This document shows, piece after piece, positions 1-9,893 of a stretch of DNA of 64,000 nt. The notes under the pieces were generated by a model. That model saw nothing but the letters and a program-made list of their open reading frames with translations. It was not told the origin of the DNA and made no database searches. Numbering within the stretch: position 1 is the first letter of the stretch; each line of letters starts with the position of its first letter. Where the stretch lies: the NCBI RefSeq assembly GCF_003263515.1, contig NZ_JYDE01000013.1, positions 50,094-114,093 on the forward strand. Direction: 5' to 3'. The DNA comes from Rahnella inusitata. Lineage in GTDB: Bacteria > Pseudomonadota > Gammaproteobacteria > Enterobacterales > Enterobacteriaceae. Both the position numbers and the translations under genes were made by a program.

Positions 1-1
1 G

Positions 2-1753
2 CTGACGCATCAGGTCGCGTGTCAGGCAAAAATCAACACCACGCGCATCAATAATATTGAATTCAGCGCCGCCGCAGCGGCAAAAACCTTCACACCGGAT
101 AAAGCGTCAATGGTTGCTGTCGCGGTGGATTACCAGACGAAACTGGTAAGCAACGCGGGGCTTATCGCCACCACTCTTCAGGCGACGGGCCTGCCAGCGG
201 GCAGCCAGAAAATTAATGTCTCGATGGTGAGCAAGGACGGCGCGACGCAGTACTATTTCACCCTCTACGGGGCAGGTGAACTCACGATCCCTTACGCCAT
301 CGCACCGGGCGAATATCGCATCAATGCAGATAAACTGAGCATTGGCGGGCGTCAGTATGTTGCATTACCTGGCACGGTTGTCACGGTGTCAGGCACTGCA
401 AAACGCCTGATCCTTATCTTTGAAAAAAGCGTCGATTTGCAGGTTCGCGGTTGGCCGGATTATCTGGCTCACGGCGGCGTGACGGTCAATTCAGCCTCGA
501 GCGTCACGGCATACAAAGGTGTTCCGGTTGATGCATTGTTCAAATACGACGGCTTTGACGGCGGCGGTGACCCGATCCCTGCTGCGGAGGTTGACCGTAA
601 CGGAGACGGTTATCTGGATCTGGAGGCATTGCCGGTGCATCAGACCTGCTCAGTTGCGCGTCAGATTGAGCAGGCGAATGGCCTTGCGGTAATGCCTGTG
701 ATGGTGGTTTATACGGCCAATGCCAGCGGGGGGAGTGCTGTATCCGATCTTACCGACAGTCAGCGTCTGCGCAATCATTTCGGCAGTTTCATCACGCAGT
801 GCGTGGCGGCGCAAAGTTACAAGGATAAAGATCATCCGGTACCCGTGACCTTTGTCCTCAATCCGGATTTCCTCGGTGCAATGGAGCAGGAACCGTCCGT
901 CTACGCGGCGCTGCGTAAGGCTAACAGCGTTCAGGTGAATACGTTGCTGAAAAAAGCGGTCAGCGATCTCCAGCCAATCCTCAAATATACCTCACCGGCT
1001 TTACCGCATTTTGACGACAGCCTTTACGGCTATCTGCAGGCAATAAACTATATTGTCCACACCTTTGCGCCTGACGTCGCATTCGGCTGGCAGACCAACG
1101 TCTGGGCAACCGGCGGAGCAGACTGGTTGTTGCAAGATGATGTCGATCCGGGGGAGTACGCCGATCAAGTGGTGGCGTATCTGGATGAACTGGGGGTTTA
1201 CGAGGGCGCGTATGCACCAGATTTCATCGTCTTCGACAAATTCGAACGCGACTGTTTCAGTCCGGATGCTATCGCGCACTATAGCTGGAATGCCTCGAGC
1301 TGGTTCAACTACCTGAATCTGGTGAAATATACCGCCAGCGGGCTGAACAAACCGGCAATGATCTGGCAGATCCCAGGCGGCCATATGCCGACAGAATCCG
1401 AAGGTACCAGCATGCTTTCCAGCGCCCACTTTGCGTCAGGCGGCACCTTCCTGATGGGGGATTCACGCATTGGTACTGATGCCGGCAATGTCCTGAAGGC
1501 ATTGCGTGATACCGCACTGAATCCGGTGAACTACGGCGTGAAAACCGTCGGCGAGTTTTTGCAGAGAGACCAGGGTTATGACTGGGGCCAGGCGCAGGTC
1601 AATAATCTGACCAATTACAATATCTTCTCGATTTTGTGGGGCGGAGGTTCGACGGTGAGTATCACCAGCATCCAGTCCAACGGTACCGACGGCGGCTGGC
1701 TGGCGCAGAAAATCGTCGAGTATTATAAAGCGCCGAGTTACTTTGGCGACTGA
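2..1753 (+). CDS. 3' part of a large secreted-type protein of unknown function
   Basis: The reading frame is open from the first bases of the window, so the gene starts outside it; the internal ATG at 110 is not a likely start. About 580 residues are visible. The N-terminal part is rich in small beta-strand-like segments (immunoglobulin or carbohydrate-binding style). The middle contains a DRNGDGYLD segment, which has the form of an EF-hand or thrombospondin-type calcium loop. The C-terminal part, with several Trp-rich strands (FGWQTNVW, MIWQIPGGH, ILWGGGS), looks like an alpha/beta barrel of the kind found in glycoside hydrolases. I do not recognise a named family, and no catalytic pair can be assigned. 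An extracellular carbohydrate-active protein is an inference from composition only. A strong terminator follows 27 bp after the stop. Confidence 0.6.
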   Translation: MTHQVACQAKINTTRINNIEFSAAAAAKTFTPDKASMVAVAVDYQTKLVSNAGLIATTLQATGLPAGSQKINVSMVSKDGATQYYFTLYGAGELTIPYAIAPGEYRINADKLSIGGRQYVALPGTVVTVSGTAKRLILIFEKSVDLQVRGWPDYLAHGGVTVNSASSVTAYKGVPVDALFKYDGFDGGGDPIPAAEVDRNGDGYLDLEALPVHQTCSVARQIEQANGLAVMPVMVVYTANASGGSAVSDLTDSQRLRNHFGSFITQCVAAQSYKDKDHPVPVTFVLNPDFLGAMEQEPSVYAALRKANSVQVNTLLKKAVSDLQPILKYTSPALPHFDDSLYGYLQAINYIVHTFAPDVAFGWQTNVWATGGADWLLQDDVDPGEYADQVVAYLDELGVYEGAYAPDFIVFDKFERDCFSPDAIAHYSWNASSWFNYLNLVKYTASGLNKPAMIWQIPGGHMPTESEGTSMLSSAHFASGGTFLMGDSRIGTDAGNVLKALRDTALNPVNYGVKTVGEFLQRDQGYDWGQAQVNNLTNYNIFSILWGGGSTVSITSIQSNGTDGGWLAQKIVEYYKAPSYFGD

Positions 1754-1780
1754 GATCACACTCCGCTAATCTGACTGCTC

Positions 1781-1806
1781 AAAACACCGCCACCAGGCGG
1801 TGTTTT
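1781..1806 (+). terminator. Intrinsic terminator of the upstream secreted-type gene
   Basis: A perfect inverted repeat (AAAACACCGCC, 4-base loop, GGCGGTGTTTT) lies 27 bp after the stop codon at 1753 and just before the tRNA promoter. The A and T runs on both sides let it work in both directions. Confidence 0.85.
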
Positions 1807-1811
1807 ACTGC

Positions 1812-1839
1812 TTGTCACTCAGAGAGTTAAGGTTATAAT
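1812..1839 (+). promoter_or_regulatory. Promoter of tRNA-Gly
   Basis: TTGTCA (1812-1817) and a perfect TATAAT (1834-1839) are 16 bp apart. A GC-rich stretch (GCCCCTCGC) follows the -10 box, as expected of a stringently controlled stable-RNA promoter. The mature tRNA begins 17 bp after the -10 box. Confidence 0.75.
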
Positions 1840-1856
1840 GCCCCTCGCAAATCGAT

Positions 1857-1930
1857 GCGGGTGTAGTTCAATGGTAGAACGGCAGCTTCCCAAGCTGCAT
1901 ACGAGGGTTCGATTCCCTTCACCCGCTCCA
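1857..1930 (+). tRNA. glyU: tRNA-Gly, anticodon CCC
   Basis: The 74-nt sequence folds as a complete tRNA. The acceptor strand GCGGGTG pairs with CACCCGC. The D arm carries AGTTCAATGGTAGAAC, the anticodon stem GCAGC/GCTGC encloses TTCCCAA (anticodon CCC), and the T arm contains GGTTCGATTCC. The discriminator is T and the CCA end is encoded. This is the single-copy glycine tRNA reading GGG, called glyU in E. coli. Such 3' ends are common integration sites, but no integrase gene or second copy of the 3' end is present in the window. Confidence 0.97.
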
Positions 1931-2332
1931 TTACGTCTTCCAGTAACATCCCACTACGTCTTCCAAACCCAGTAAATACGTCATTTCATGCACAATCTTG
2001 CTTCACCCTTGTCCTCTGCTACCGGTTAGTTGTCAAAATTAGCGGGCAGGAGACGATACGTCGCTCAGGGAATTACCTGTCGAAACCTTAGTTAATGATA
2101 ATATTCACGTAATTGATGTATTAATTACGTGTTTAATCGTTTACAGGCGCAATGTATAATTAAACTCCTTCTTTAATTGTTTATTAATTAATTTATATAA
2201 TAAAGATAAAATATATTCATCATATTAATGAATATTTATTTTACTGTTTAAAAATAATTTAATTTTTAGTAATTAATAATTAATTATTAATAATTCATCA
2301 CCAGTAAATATTAAAAGTAAAAGGATTTAGTT
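1931..2332. other. AT-rich spacer with a short repeat, between tRNA-Gly and the effector-like gene
   Basis: This 402-bp stretch holds no gene that I can support. The first part has the 11-mer TACGTCTTCCA twice (1932-1942 and 1955-1965, 23 bp apart) and a third degenerate start TACGTCATTTC near 1977. From about 2090 the sequence is extremely AT-rich, with runs of TAATTAATTATTAATAATT near 2275. Such DNA is typical of H-NS-silenced, horizontally acquired genes, and it would contain the promoter of the gene at 2333. A ribosome-binding site (AAAAGGA) lies just before that gene. Confidence 0.6.
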
Positions 2333-3052
2333 ATGATTGATAAAAAGTTTGAACAGGCGATGACGCCAATTTTATTAGGTGCTATTAAGTATGCACGCTC
2401 GCGATTACCTCTGAAGGCAACGAATAAACTTTATCGGGATAAAGGTTTAGTTAGCCATATGATGCCCAAAGATCCGAAGCGTTGGAGTTTACATACGGCA
2501 CAAGCAGATGCCATTCGGCTCAAGTCTCTGCGCAGTTTTCGTGGGCAAAATTTGTCTCCGCGGGAGAGAGCCAATGCCCTTGAAAGGGATTACGTTAACC
2601 GAATCCCACACGCAGGAAACTGTGGTGAAAATGCAATTCTTGCATTTTACTATCTTCTGGACCGGGCCAGTCGTCTGGATGGCGCCGCCGGAAGACAAGT
2701 TCAAATTTTGCGCGTTTATATGCCAGCGCCCGTTGACCATTCTTATGTTTTGATTGGCACCCGGCCTGCGGGGTTTAACAAACTACTCCTCGAGAATACG
2801 ATGATTTGTGACCCGTGGACTAAAATTGTGTGTCCGCTGGATCATTTTGACCAGCTCTGGCGATTAAAAATGAAGAAGTGGTCTGATCGTGGGCTTACTG
2901 GTACATGTGGTGGGGGATGGTACGATCACTATCGTGACAGCTGCTCCCTTAATACCGTTGTAGTAGGTAAAATAGAAATAGACGAGCAACGCTTTGAGTC
3001 AAGACATCCTTCAGGACTCCATTCTTTGGTCGGGGGGATTTCCTTCCGGTAA
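2333..3052 (+). CDS. Papain-like Cys-His-Asp protein, possible secreted effector or toxin
   Basis: This 239-residue protein has no signal peptide or membrane segment. It shows three spaced motifs that fit a papain-like or transglutaminase-like catalytic triad: HAGNCGENA (Cys97), VDHSYVLIG (His136) and ENTMICDPW (Asp160). The order Cys, then an alpha helix, then His in a beta strand followed by Asp-Pro-Trp is the pattern seen in papain-fold bacterial toxins and type III effector proteases or deamidases. I infer enzymatic activity but cannot name the family or the target. The gene stands alone behind a tRNA gene and an AT-rich leader, and its codon use looks less GC-rich than that of its neighbours, which suggests horizontal transfer. 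No immunity gene or secretion gene is adjacent. An ordinary housekeeping transglutaminase-like protein remains possible. Confidence 0.6.
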   Translation: MIDKKFEQAMTPILLGAIKYARSRLPLKATNKLYRDKGLVSHMMPKDPKRWSLHTAQADAIRLKSLRSFRGQNLSPRERANALERDYVNRIPHAGNCGENAILAFYYLLDRASRLDGAAGRQVQILRVYMPAPVDHSYVLIGTRPAGFNKLLLENTMICDPWTKIVCPLDHFDQLWRLKMKKWSDRGLTGTCGGGWYDHYRDSCSLNTVVVGKIEIDEQRFESRHPSGLHSLVGGISFR

Positions 3053-3101
3053 TGACATGATATTCCCAATATGATATTTGGATAATAGTCAGAATTCATT
3101 A

Positions 3102-3127
3102 ATTCACCTGATGTATATCAGGTGAAT
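3102..3127. terminator. Strong hairpin downstream of the effector-like gene
   Basis: A perfect inverted repeat (ATTCACCTGAT, GTAT, ATCAGGTGAAT) lies 49 bp after the stop at 3052, between that gene and the end of argG. No T run follows on either strand, so it may act in RNA stability or weak termination rather than as a classical terminator. Confidence 0.5.
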
Positions 3128-3259
3128 ATTAAAATGAAATAGTGAACGAGTAAGGTCGCGTTTTGATTTCCCTTCCAGGGTCATTCATTACACAACGGTA
3201 ACACTTCCCGCATTCCTGTCCGCATAAATTGTTTGCGTATTTTAGTTTAAGCTAAACAA

Positions 3260-4669
<1,410 letters not shown>

Positions 4670-4711
4670 CTATATTGATATCGCAAAACGGAGTTCAGGT
4701 AAAACACATTT

Positions 4712-4747
4712 TGCATATTTATGTGAATTTTATTGCATAAATATCTA
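4712..4747 (-). promoter_or_regulatory. Possible ArgR operator region of argG
   Basis: The AT-rich leader before argG holds overlapping imperfect matches to the ARG-box consensus TGAAT-WWWW-ATTCA: TGCATATTTATGTG (4712-4725), TGAATTTTATTGCA (4724-4737) and TGCATAAATATCTA (4734-4747). None is perfect, and the exact 21-bp spacing of a classical pair is not clear, unlike the argA site in this window. Control of argG by ArgR is known in E. coli. Confidence 0.4.
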
Positions 4748-4826
4748 ATTAGCAGGATGGCAGATCGGGGGTGCATTCAAAATATTCTGCCATTTTGATG
4801 AATTTTAGGGTGAGCATTACACCCTC

Positions 4827-5294
4827 TCACAACGGCAGCACATCCAGGGGTTTTACCTCCCTTAGCACAAACGATGTTTGCATCTCTTTAATCCCCGGCA
4901 GGCGGCGCACCACTTCCATCGCAAAGCTCGAAAAACTGTCGAGATCTTTCGCCACAACCTGCAACAGAAAATCTGCATCTCCGGCAATTGCGTAGCAGGC
5001 AATCACCGAGGGCAACGCGCCAACTTGTTGCTCGAAACGCCGCGCATCTTCTTCGCTGTGGCTGTCGATTTTGACCCGGATAAACGCCAGCAGCCCGAGG
5101 CCGACTTTTTTCCTGTCAATATTCGCCTGATAACCGGTTATCACGCCGCTGTCTTCCAACTGCTTTACGCGGCGCCAGCAGGGAGATGCCGCCATGCCGA
5201 CTTTTCCGGCCAGTTCCTGATTGGTCATCCGGCCCGAGTTCTGAAGTAGCTTTAAGATGCGAAGGTCTGCCGGTAAAATTTCTTCTGCGGACAT
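4827..5294 (-). CDS. Lrp/AsnC-family transcriptional regulator
   Basis: This 155-residue protein has an N-terminal winged helix-turn-helix (ADLRILKLLQNSGRMTNQELAGKVGMAASPCWRR, about residues 9-43). A RAM (AsnC ligand-binding) domain follows, with the conserved GDADFLLQVV segment near residue 103. Members are dimeric or octameric feast-famine regulators that bind amino acids. It is not Lrp itself (shorter and divergent). It is divergently transcribed from the DUF2000 gene at 5426, with 131 bp between the starts, so that gene is the obvious target. The effector is unknown. Confidence 0.85.
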   Translation of the reverse strand: MSAEEILPADLRILKLLQNSGRMTNQELAGKVGMAASPCWRRVKQLEDSGVITGYQANIDRKKVGLGLLAFIRVKIDSHSEEDARRFEQQVGALPSVIACYAIAGDADFLLQVVAKDLDSFSSFAMEVVRRLPGIKEMQTSFVLREVKPLDVLPL

Positions 5295-5425
5295 AATTTG
5301 CCTTCATAGTGTCAATTTTAGAAAGGAGTAACCAGATTAGGGCATTTTTGACCCACAAAAGAAAGCACCTTTCAGCAGCGAATGGTTATGCTTTATGCAT
5401 CACTGATGATGAAAAGGGCGACACA

Positions 5426-5842
5426 ATGACAGACACACTCCGGCTGGCGATTATCCTCAATCCTGACCTTCCGCCAGGATTGCTGGCGAACACGGCGGGC
5501 GCAATAGGTATTGGCCTGGCGGCGAAATTCCCGATGCTGGCGGGTAACTCACTGACCGATGCAAAGGGCGCGACGATCGATGTCAGTTCAAAATATCCCG
5601 TCCCCATTTTGCAGGGCACCACGGATCACATTAAGGCGCTGATGTTTAAAGCCCTTGATGCGGGCGGCGAGCGCGGTGTGGTGGCCTTCCCGGCGTTTGC
5701 CCGTTCGCTTCATGCCTATGAAGAATATGAAAATACGTTTAAGCAGCGCGATTTGCATGATGAAGTGATCGACGGCTTAGGGCTGGTCGGGCCGGAAAAG
5801 TGGATTAAATCGTTGACCGGCAATCTGAAGCTGCTGCGCTGA
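5426..5842 (+). CDS. DUF2000 family protein
   Basis: This 138-residue cytoplasmic protein matches the DUF2000 family, a small alpha/beta fold related to peptidyl-tRNA hydrolase 2-like folds whose function is not established. Visible features are the N-terminal LRLAIILNPDLPPGLLANT strand-helix and the conserved KYPVPILQG segment. The start is the ATG at 5426 (MTDTLRLAIIL), with AAAAGGG before it; the frame is open further upstream but without family similarity. Its divergent AsnC-type neighbour suggests that it is induced by an amino acid or related metabolite. Confidence 0.75.
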   Translation: MTDTLRLAIILNPDLPPGLLANTAGAIGIGLAAKFPMLAGNSLTDAKGATIDVSSKYPVPILQGTTDHIKALMFKALDAGGERGVVAFPAFARSLHAYEEYENTFKQRDLHDEVIDGLGLVGPEKWIKSLTGNLKLLR

Positions 5843-6089
5843 TACGTACGCAATAAAATGGCTGACCCGCCGCGTGCGGGTCGCTAACCATCAGTAATCC
5901 TTTTCTAATTCCCATTCCCTGCGTTTTTATTAATCAATATTCATCCCATTGCACTTTATATAGTTACATAAGGTGATATTTCCCTTAATCATTATAACGA
6001 TCATTAATTAATTCTCCTTACCTGCCGATAACGCAAAGGCTTTAGGTAACACCTGCATATATAAACAAAATAATGGAGCGTTAATTATC

Positions 6090-7919
6090 ATGAGAAAGTT
6101 ATTAGTTTGTTTTGAAAATGTTAAAGTCGGAAAAAAGCTGGCAACCGGTTTCGGGCTTGTTCTGTTACTCAGCGTGGCGGTCGCAATCTGTGGCATTAAA
6201 AACCTTAATGATATCTCCGGTCGTGCCGAGAAAATCAGTCAGCTAAAAGTGATCACCGATCAGTTTGCTTTATCAAAAGATGCGAGACTGCAATACGTCA
6301 AAACCCATGACGAAAAGTTCATCGGCATTAACGAAGCAGGACTGAAACAGGTCGATCTTAAGATAGAAAGTTTGCAGGCGTACAAGTGGCGTCCTGAGCA
6401 GCAGGAGCTTCTGCGGACATTACCGGGCGCAATGCAGGGCTATCGGGAGCAGCGCGCGGAAACGGTCAGCGAAACCCGCAAACGTGAAAGTATTATCGGC
6501 TCGCTGGGGCTGACCAAAGAAGAGGCCGACGTGACGCGTCTGGCGCAGGGGTATTCACAAGATCCGGCCACGGCGGTCACGGCGAATGCACTGAATGAAA
6601 TCGGTAAACACCTCAACGGCGTGGCGGTGCGCGTCAAACTGCTTGAACTCCAGAATACTGAAGAGGCGCAACAGGCTTTAGTACGATTTATCGCTGAATC
6701 GATTCAACTTATGGAGGCCGTGAAACCACAGCTGAGCCCGGCGGATGCCAATACGCTAAGCGACGTGGCACATTCGGTGGCCGCGAAACAGGAAAGCGCG
6801 CAGGCGTATCTGTCTTCTTATCTTGCCGAAGAGCAGGCAACGAAAATGCTTGCGAAGTCAGGCATGGCGCTGACGACGGCCAGCAGCTCCCTGTTTCAGG
6901 AAGAGTTGAAATCGACGCATTCGGATATCAGTCAGGCGATTTTATGGATGTCGATGATCATGGTGGCGGCAGTGCTGTTAAGCATTGCAATCGCATTCAT
7001 CATTACCCGCCAAATCACCACGCCGTTGTCCGCGACGTTGCGCGTTGCACAGCAAATTGCACGAGGCGATCTGCGTGCTCATCTGGAGACCACTCGTCGT
7101 GATGAACTGGGTGAACTGATGCAGGCGGTAGGCGCAATGAACGATGAGCTGCGCCGCATTATCGGGGATATCCGCAGCGGTGTGACGCAGGTCAGTCTTG
7201 CCTCGGGCGAAATTGCGGCGGGGAATAACGATCTGTCCGCGCGCACCGAAGAGCAGGCCGCTGCGCTGGAAGAAACGGCGGCCAGCATGGAGCAGTTAAC
7301 TGCGACGGTGAAACAGAACGTCGACAATATTCACCACTCCAGTCAGTTGGCGCGCAAGACGTCTGAGACGGCCAACAAGGGGGGCAAGCTGGTCAATCAC
7401 GTGGTGAAAACCATGAATGAGATCACCGCCAGTTCCGGCAAAATTGGTGAAATCACCACCGTCATCAACAGCATTGCCTTCCAGACCAATATTCTGGCGC
7501 TGAACGCGGCGGTCGAGGCGGCGCGTGCCGGTGAGCAGGGCAGAGGTTTTGCGGTGGTGGCCAGTGAAGTAAGAAGTCTGGCACAGCGCAGCGCGCAGGC
7601 GGCAAAAGAGATTGAAGAGCTGATTGGCGAATCGGTTGAGCGCATCAGCGCGGGCTCGGAGCTGGTGGAGCAGGCGGGCACGACGATGCACGACATCGTG
7701 ACATCCATCGGTAATGTCACTGAAATTCTGAATGAAATTGCTCAGGCGTCAGATGAACAGAACCGCGGGATCTCACAGGTCGGGGAAGCGATTATCGAGA
7801 TGGATAACGTGACTCAGCAAAACGCCGCGCTGGTGGAGGAGTCTTCTGCCGCCGCCAACGCGCTGCGCGATCAGGCGCAAAGCCTGGCGGGTTCCGTTTC
7901 ACGTTTTGTGACTGAGTAA
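6090..7919 (+). CDS. Methyl-accepting chemotaxis protein
   Basis: This 609-residue inner-membrane chemoreceptor has TM1 at about residues 17-36, a periplasmic four-helix-bundle-type sensor of about 245 residues, TM2 at about 282-303 and a HAMP linker to about 356. The cytoplasmic coiled coil contains the highly conserved signalling tip [20 protein letters not shown] (about 459-485), which binds CheA and CheW. The sensor resembles the Tar/Tsr type in layout, but the ligand cannot be read from the sequence. The C-terminus ends SVSRFVTE without the NWETF-type pentapeptide that tethers CheR and CheB in major receptors, so it probably depends on other receptors for efficient methylation. It stands alone with its own terminator. 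Confidence 0.95.
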   Translation: MRKLLVCFENVKVGKKLATGFGLVLLLSVAVAICGIKNLNDISGRAEKISQLKVITDQFALSKDARLQYVKTHDEKFIGINEAGLKQVDLKIESLQAYKWRPEQQELLRTLPGAMQGYREQRAETVSETRKRESIIGSLGLTKEEADVTRLAQGYSQDPATAVTANALNEIGKHLNGVAVRVKLLELQNTEEAQQALVRFIAESIQLMEAVKPQLSPADANTLSDVAHSVAAKQESAQAYLSSYLAEEQATKMLAKSGMALTTASSSLFQEELKSTHSDISQAILWMSMIMVAAVLLSIAIAFIITRQITTPLSATLRVAQQIARGDLRAHLETTRRDELGELMQAVGAMNDELRRIIGDIRSGVTQVSLASGEIAAGNNDLSARTEEQAAALEETAASMEQLTATVKQNVDNIHHSSQLARKTSETANKGGKLVNHVVKTMNEITASSGKIGEITTVINSIAFQTNILALNAAVEAARAGEQGRGFAVVASEVRSLAQRSAQAAKEIEELIGESVERISAGSELVEQAGTTMHDIVTSIGNVTEILNEIAQASDEQNRGISQVGEAIIEMDNVTQQNAALVEESSAAANALRDQAQSLAGSVSRFVTE

Positions 7920-7930
7920 TTGTTTTATTG

Positions 7931-7964
7931 CTCACTGCGCTATTGCGGCGCAGTGAGTTTTTTT
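7931..7964 (+). terminator. Intrinsic terminator of the chemoreceptor gene
   Basis: The stem CTCACTGCGC / GCGCAGTGAG is followed by seven T, starting 12 bp after the stop. It lies between convergent genes. Confidence 0.9.
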
Positions 7965-7981
7965 ACCAAAGCAGTACGCAC

Positions 7982-9166
7982 TCAGCTGGTGGTTTTTAAC
8001 TGCGGATAGCGTTTGAAAATCGTCAGACACCAGACAAAGGCGATACAGCCGAGCAATCCGCCGGCGTAGCCGACGTCGCTCATCGCCAGATGTAAACTCA
8101 CCTGATTGCCGATCAATGCGCCCGCGCCGATACCGATATTGTAGATGCCCGACAGCAGGGACATCGAGACGTCGGTGGCGTCGCTTGCCAGCCCCAGCAC
8201 GCGTACCTGCATTGCCAGCCCGATAATCATCATCGCCAGCCCCCAGACCACGCACAGAATCGAAATACTGACCGGGTTCATCACCGCAACAAACAGCAGC
8301 AACATGCTGAGCGTGACCATCAGGATCGGCCCGCTGAGCATGGCTGCCGGGAAGCGGTTACCGAACACGCTGAAAATGATGCTGCCGAAAATCCCCGCAC
8401 CACCAAAAATCAGTAGCAGGAACGTGGTGAAGTTTTCACCCATATCCGCGACGGTCTGAATAAAGGGCTCGATATAACTGTAAGCGGTGTAGTGAGCGGT
8501 CACTATCAGCGCAGTCAGAATATACATGCCGACCAGAGCGGGACGGCGGAACAACATCGGGACGCTTTTCAGGGAGCCGGTATGTTCGCTTGGCAGCGGT
8601 GGCAGCAGTTTAATCAGGCAAATCAGCGTCAGCAGCGCAACGCCGCCGATGCACATAAAGGTGGTACGCCAGCCGAGATACTGGCCGATAAGGCGGCCAA
8701 GCGGCAGGCCAAGCACCATCGCCAGCGCGGTACCGGTGGCTAACATACTGAGCGCCTGCGTTTTTTTACCGGCCGGTGCCACGCGGATTGCCAGCGATGC
8801 AGTAATCGACCAGAAAATGGCATGGGAGAGGGCGATACCGACGCGGGACGCCACCAGACTCCAGAAATCCCAGGCCACCACGGAGAGCCCATGACTGACG
8901 ATAAACAGGCAAAAGATGATGATCAGCAGACGCTTTCGCTCGACCTGTCGGGTCAGCAGCATCAGCGGCAGCGACATCAGCGCGACCACCCAGGCGTAAA
9001 TGGTGAGCATCAGGCCGACCTGCGCCGTTTTCATATTGAAACTGGCGGCGATGTCAGAGAGTAATCCGACCGGCACAAATTCGGTGGTATTGAAGATGAA
9101 GGCGGCGATCGCCAGCATTACAACGCGAAGCCAGGCAGTCCTGCGCGAAACGGTATCTGATTGCAT
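7982..9166 (-). CDS. sotB: Sugar efflux transporter SotB (MFS, DHA1)
   Basis: This 394-residue protein with twelve predicted membrane segments closely resembles E. coli SotB (YdeA), which exports arabinose and other sugars or IPTG and limits their accumulation. Shared segments include [11 protein letters not shown] at the N-terminus, [57 protein letters not shown] and the C-terminal [20 protein letters not shown]. The DHA1 motif [10 protein letters not shown] is intact. It faces the chemoreceptor convergently and has no obvious operon partner. Confidence 0.92.
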   Translation of the reverse strand: MQSDTVSRRTAWLRVVMLAIAAFIFNTTEFVPVGLLSDIAASFNMKTAQVGLMLTIYAWVVALMSLPLMLLTRQVERKRLLIIIFCLFIVSHGLSVVAWDFWSLVASRVGIALSHAIFWSITASLAIRVAPAGKKTQALSMLATGTALAMVLGLPLGRLIGQYLGWRTTFMCIGGVALLTLICLIKLLPPLPSEHTGSLKSVPMLFRRPALVGMYILTALIVTAHYTAYSYIEPFIQTVADMGENFTTFLLLIFGGAGIFGSIIFSVFGNRFPAAMLSGPILMVTLSMLLLFVAVMNPVSISILCVVWGLAMMIIGLAMQVRVLGLASDATDVSMSLLSGIYNIGIGAGALIGNQVSLHLAMSDVGYAGGLLGCIAFVWCLTIFKRYPQLKTTS

Positions 9167-9350
9167 TGAAATTTATGACTTATTAGAAGGTGTAAAGACC
9201 AGGCTCGCTTCTCAGGAAGCCTTTTGAGGACATAGTGTGTTTTATTTGTTCTAAAAATGAAACAGAAAATTGGCCTAACAGAAAAATGTTTAAGGGACAA
9301 TTTTAGTTATGGAAAGTGAGAGGCAGATCACCGGTTTAAGACAAATGGCG

Positions 9351-9893
9351 TTATTGCGGGTGCCAGCACCAGTGCCACGGCTCAAAGATGAATCCCCACG
9401 GATTGTTCAGCGGAAATGACATCACGAAGCCAAAACGCGCGGCGTTGCCTTTCAGCCAGGCGAAAGCGTCGGTTTCACCGAACACGCCGGTGACTTCATC
9501 ACAGCCGGGGGTATTGATATCCACGGCGCAGCCGGTGTGATGCTCGCTGCATCCGGGCGGTGCCAGTGAGGTAAAGAAGGTTTCAGGCGGGATACCGGCC
9601 TCCTGCTTCGCGCGGATAAGACCCGCCTGATATTCCACACTGCGCCACGCGGATACCAGGTAAATGGCGATGCCTTCGGCGGTAGCCTGCTGTTTCATCG
9701 TCTGCCATGCCTGCGCGGCGGGTGAGGTCAGGCGGTAGATTTTACCGGTGGCCGCATCGGTTTCAGCGTCCACCAGTAAGTGCTCACTTACTTCCTCGAA
9801 GAACGGCAGCGTGCGGTGCGCGATAACCCGCGGGTCGATATTAAGATCCCGCAACATCTGGTCTGTTTTGGTTTTCAGCACCGCCTGATTCAT
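9351..9893 (-). CDS. M15B (VanY/LAS-type) peptidase without signal peptide
   Basis: This 180-residue zinc peptidase of the LAS fold shows the SxHxxGxAxD motif as SEHHTGCAVD (His118, Asp125) and the EPWHW motif (catalytic Glu171, zinc ligand His174). VanY relatives cleave D-alanyl residues from peptidoglycan peptides. No signal peptide or transmembrane segment is visible, so it should act in the cytoplasm, as the VanY-like L,D-carboxypeptidases of peptidoglycan recycling do. Its start codon overlaps the stop of the upstream C26 hydrolase gene by 4 bp, so the two are translationally coupled. Substrate and exact specificity (D,D or L,D) are inference. Confidence 0.85.
   Translation of the reverse strand: MNQAVLKTKTDQMLRDLNIDPRVIAHRTLPFFEEVSEHLLVDAETDAATGKIYRLTSPAAQAWQTMKQQATAEGIAIYLVSAWRSVEYQAGLIRAKQEAGIPPETFFTSLAPPGCSEHHTGCAVDINTPGCDEVTGVFGETDAFAWLKGNAARFGFVMSFPLNNPWGFIFEPWHWCWHPQ

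Noticed and set aside
1857..3052. Genomic island integrated at tRNA-Gly
   Set aside because: No integrase and no direct repeat of the tRNA 3' end is present within the window, and argG follows at once. Only a single acquired gene is likely.
3241..3256. Short palindrome TTTAG...CTAAA downstream of argG as terminator
   Set aside because: The arms are only 5 bp and AT-only with no clear T run on the argG strand; it is too weak to call.
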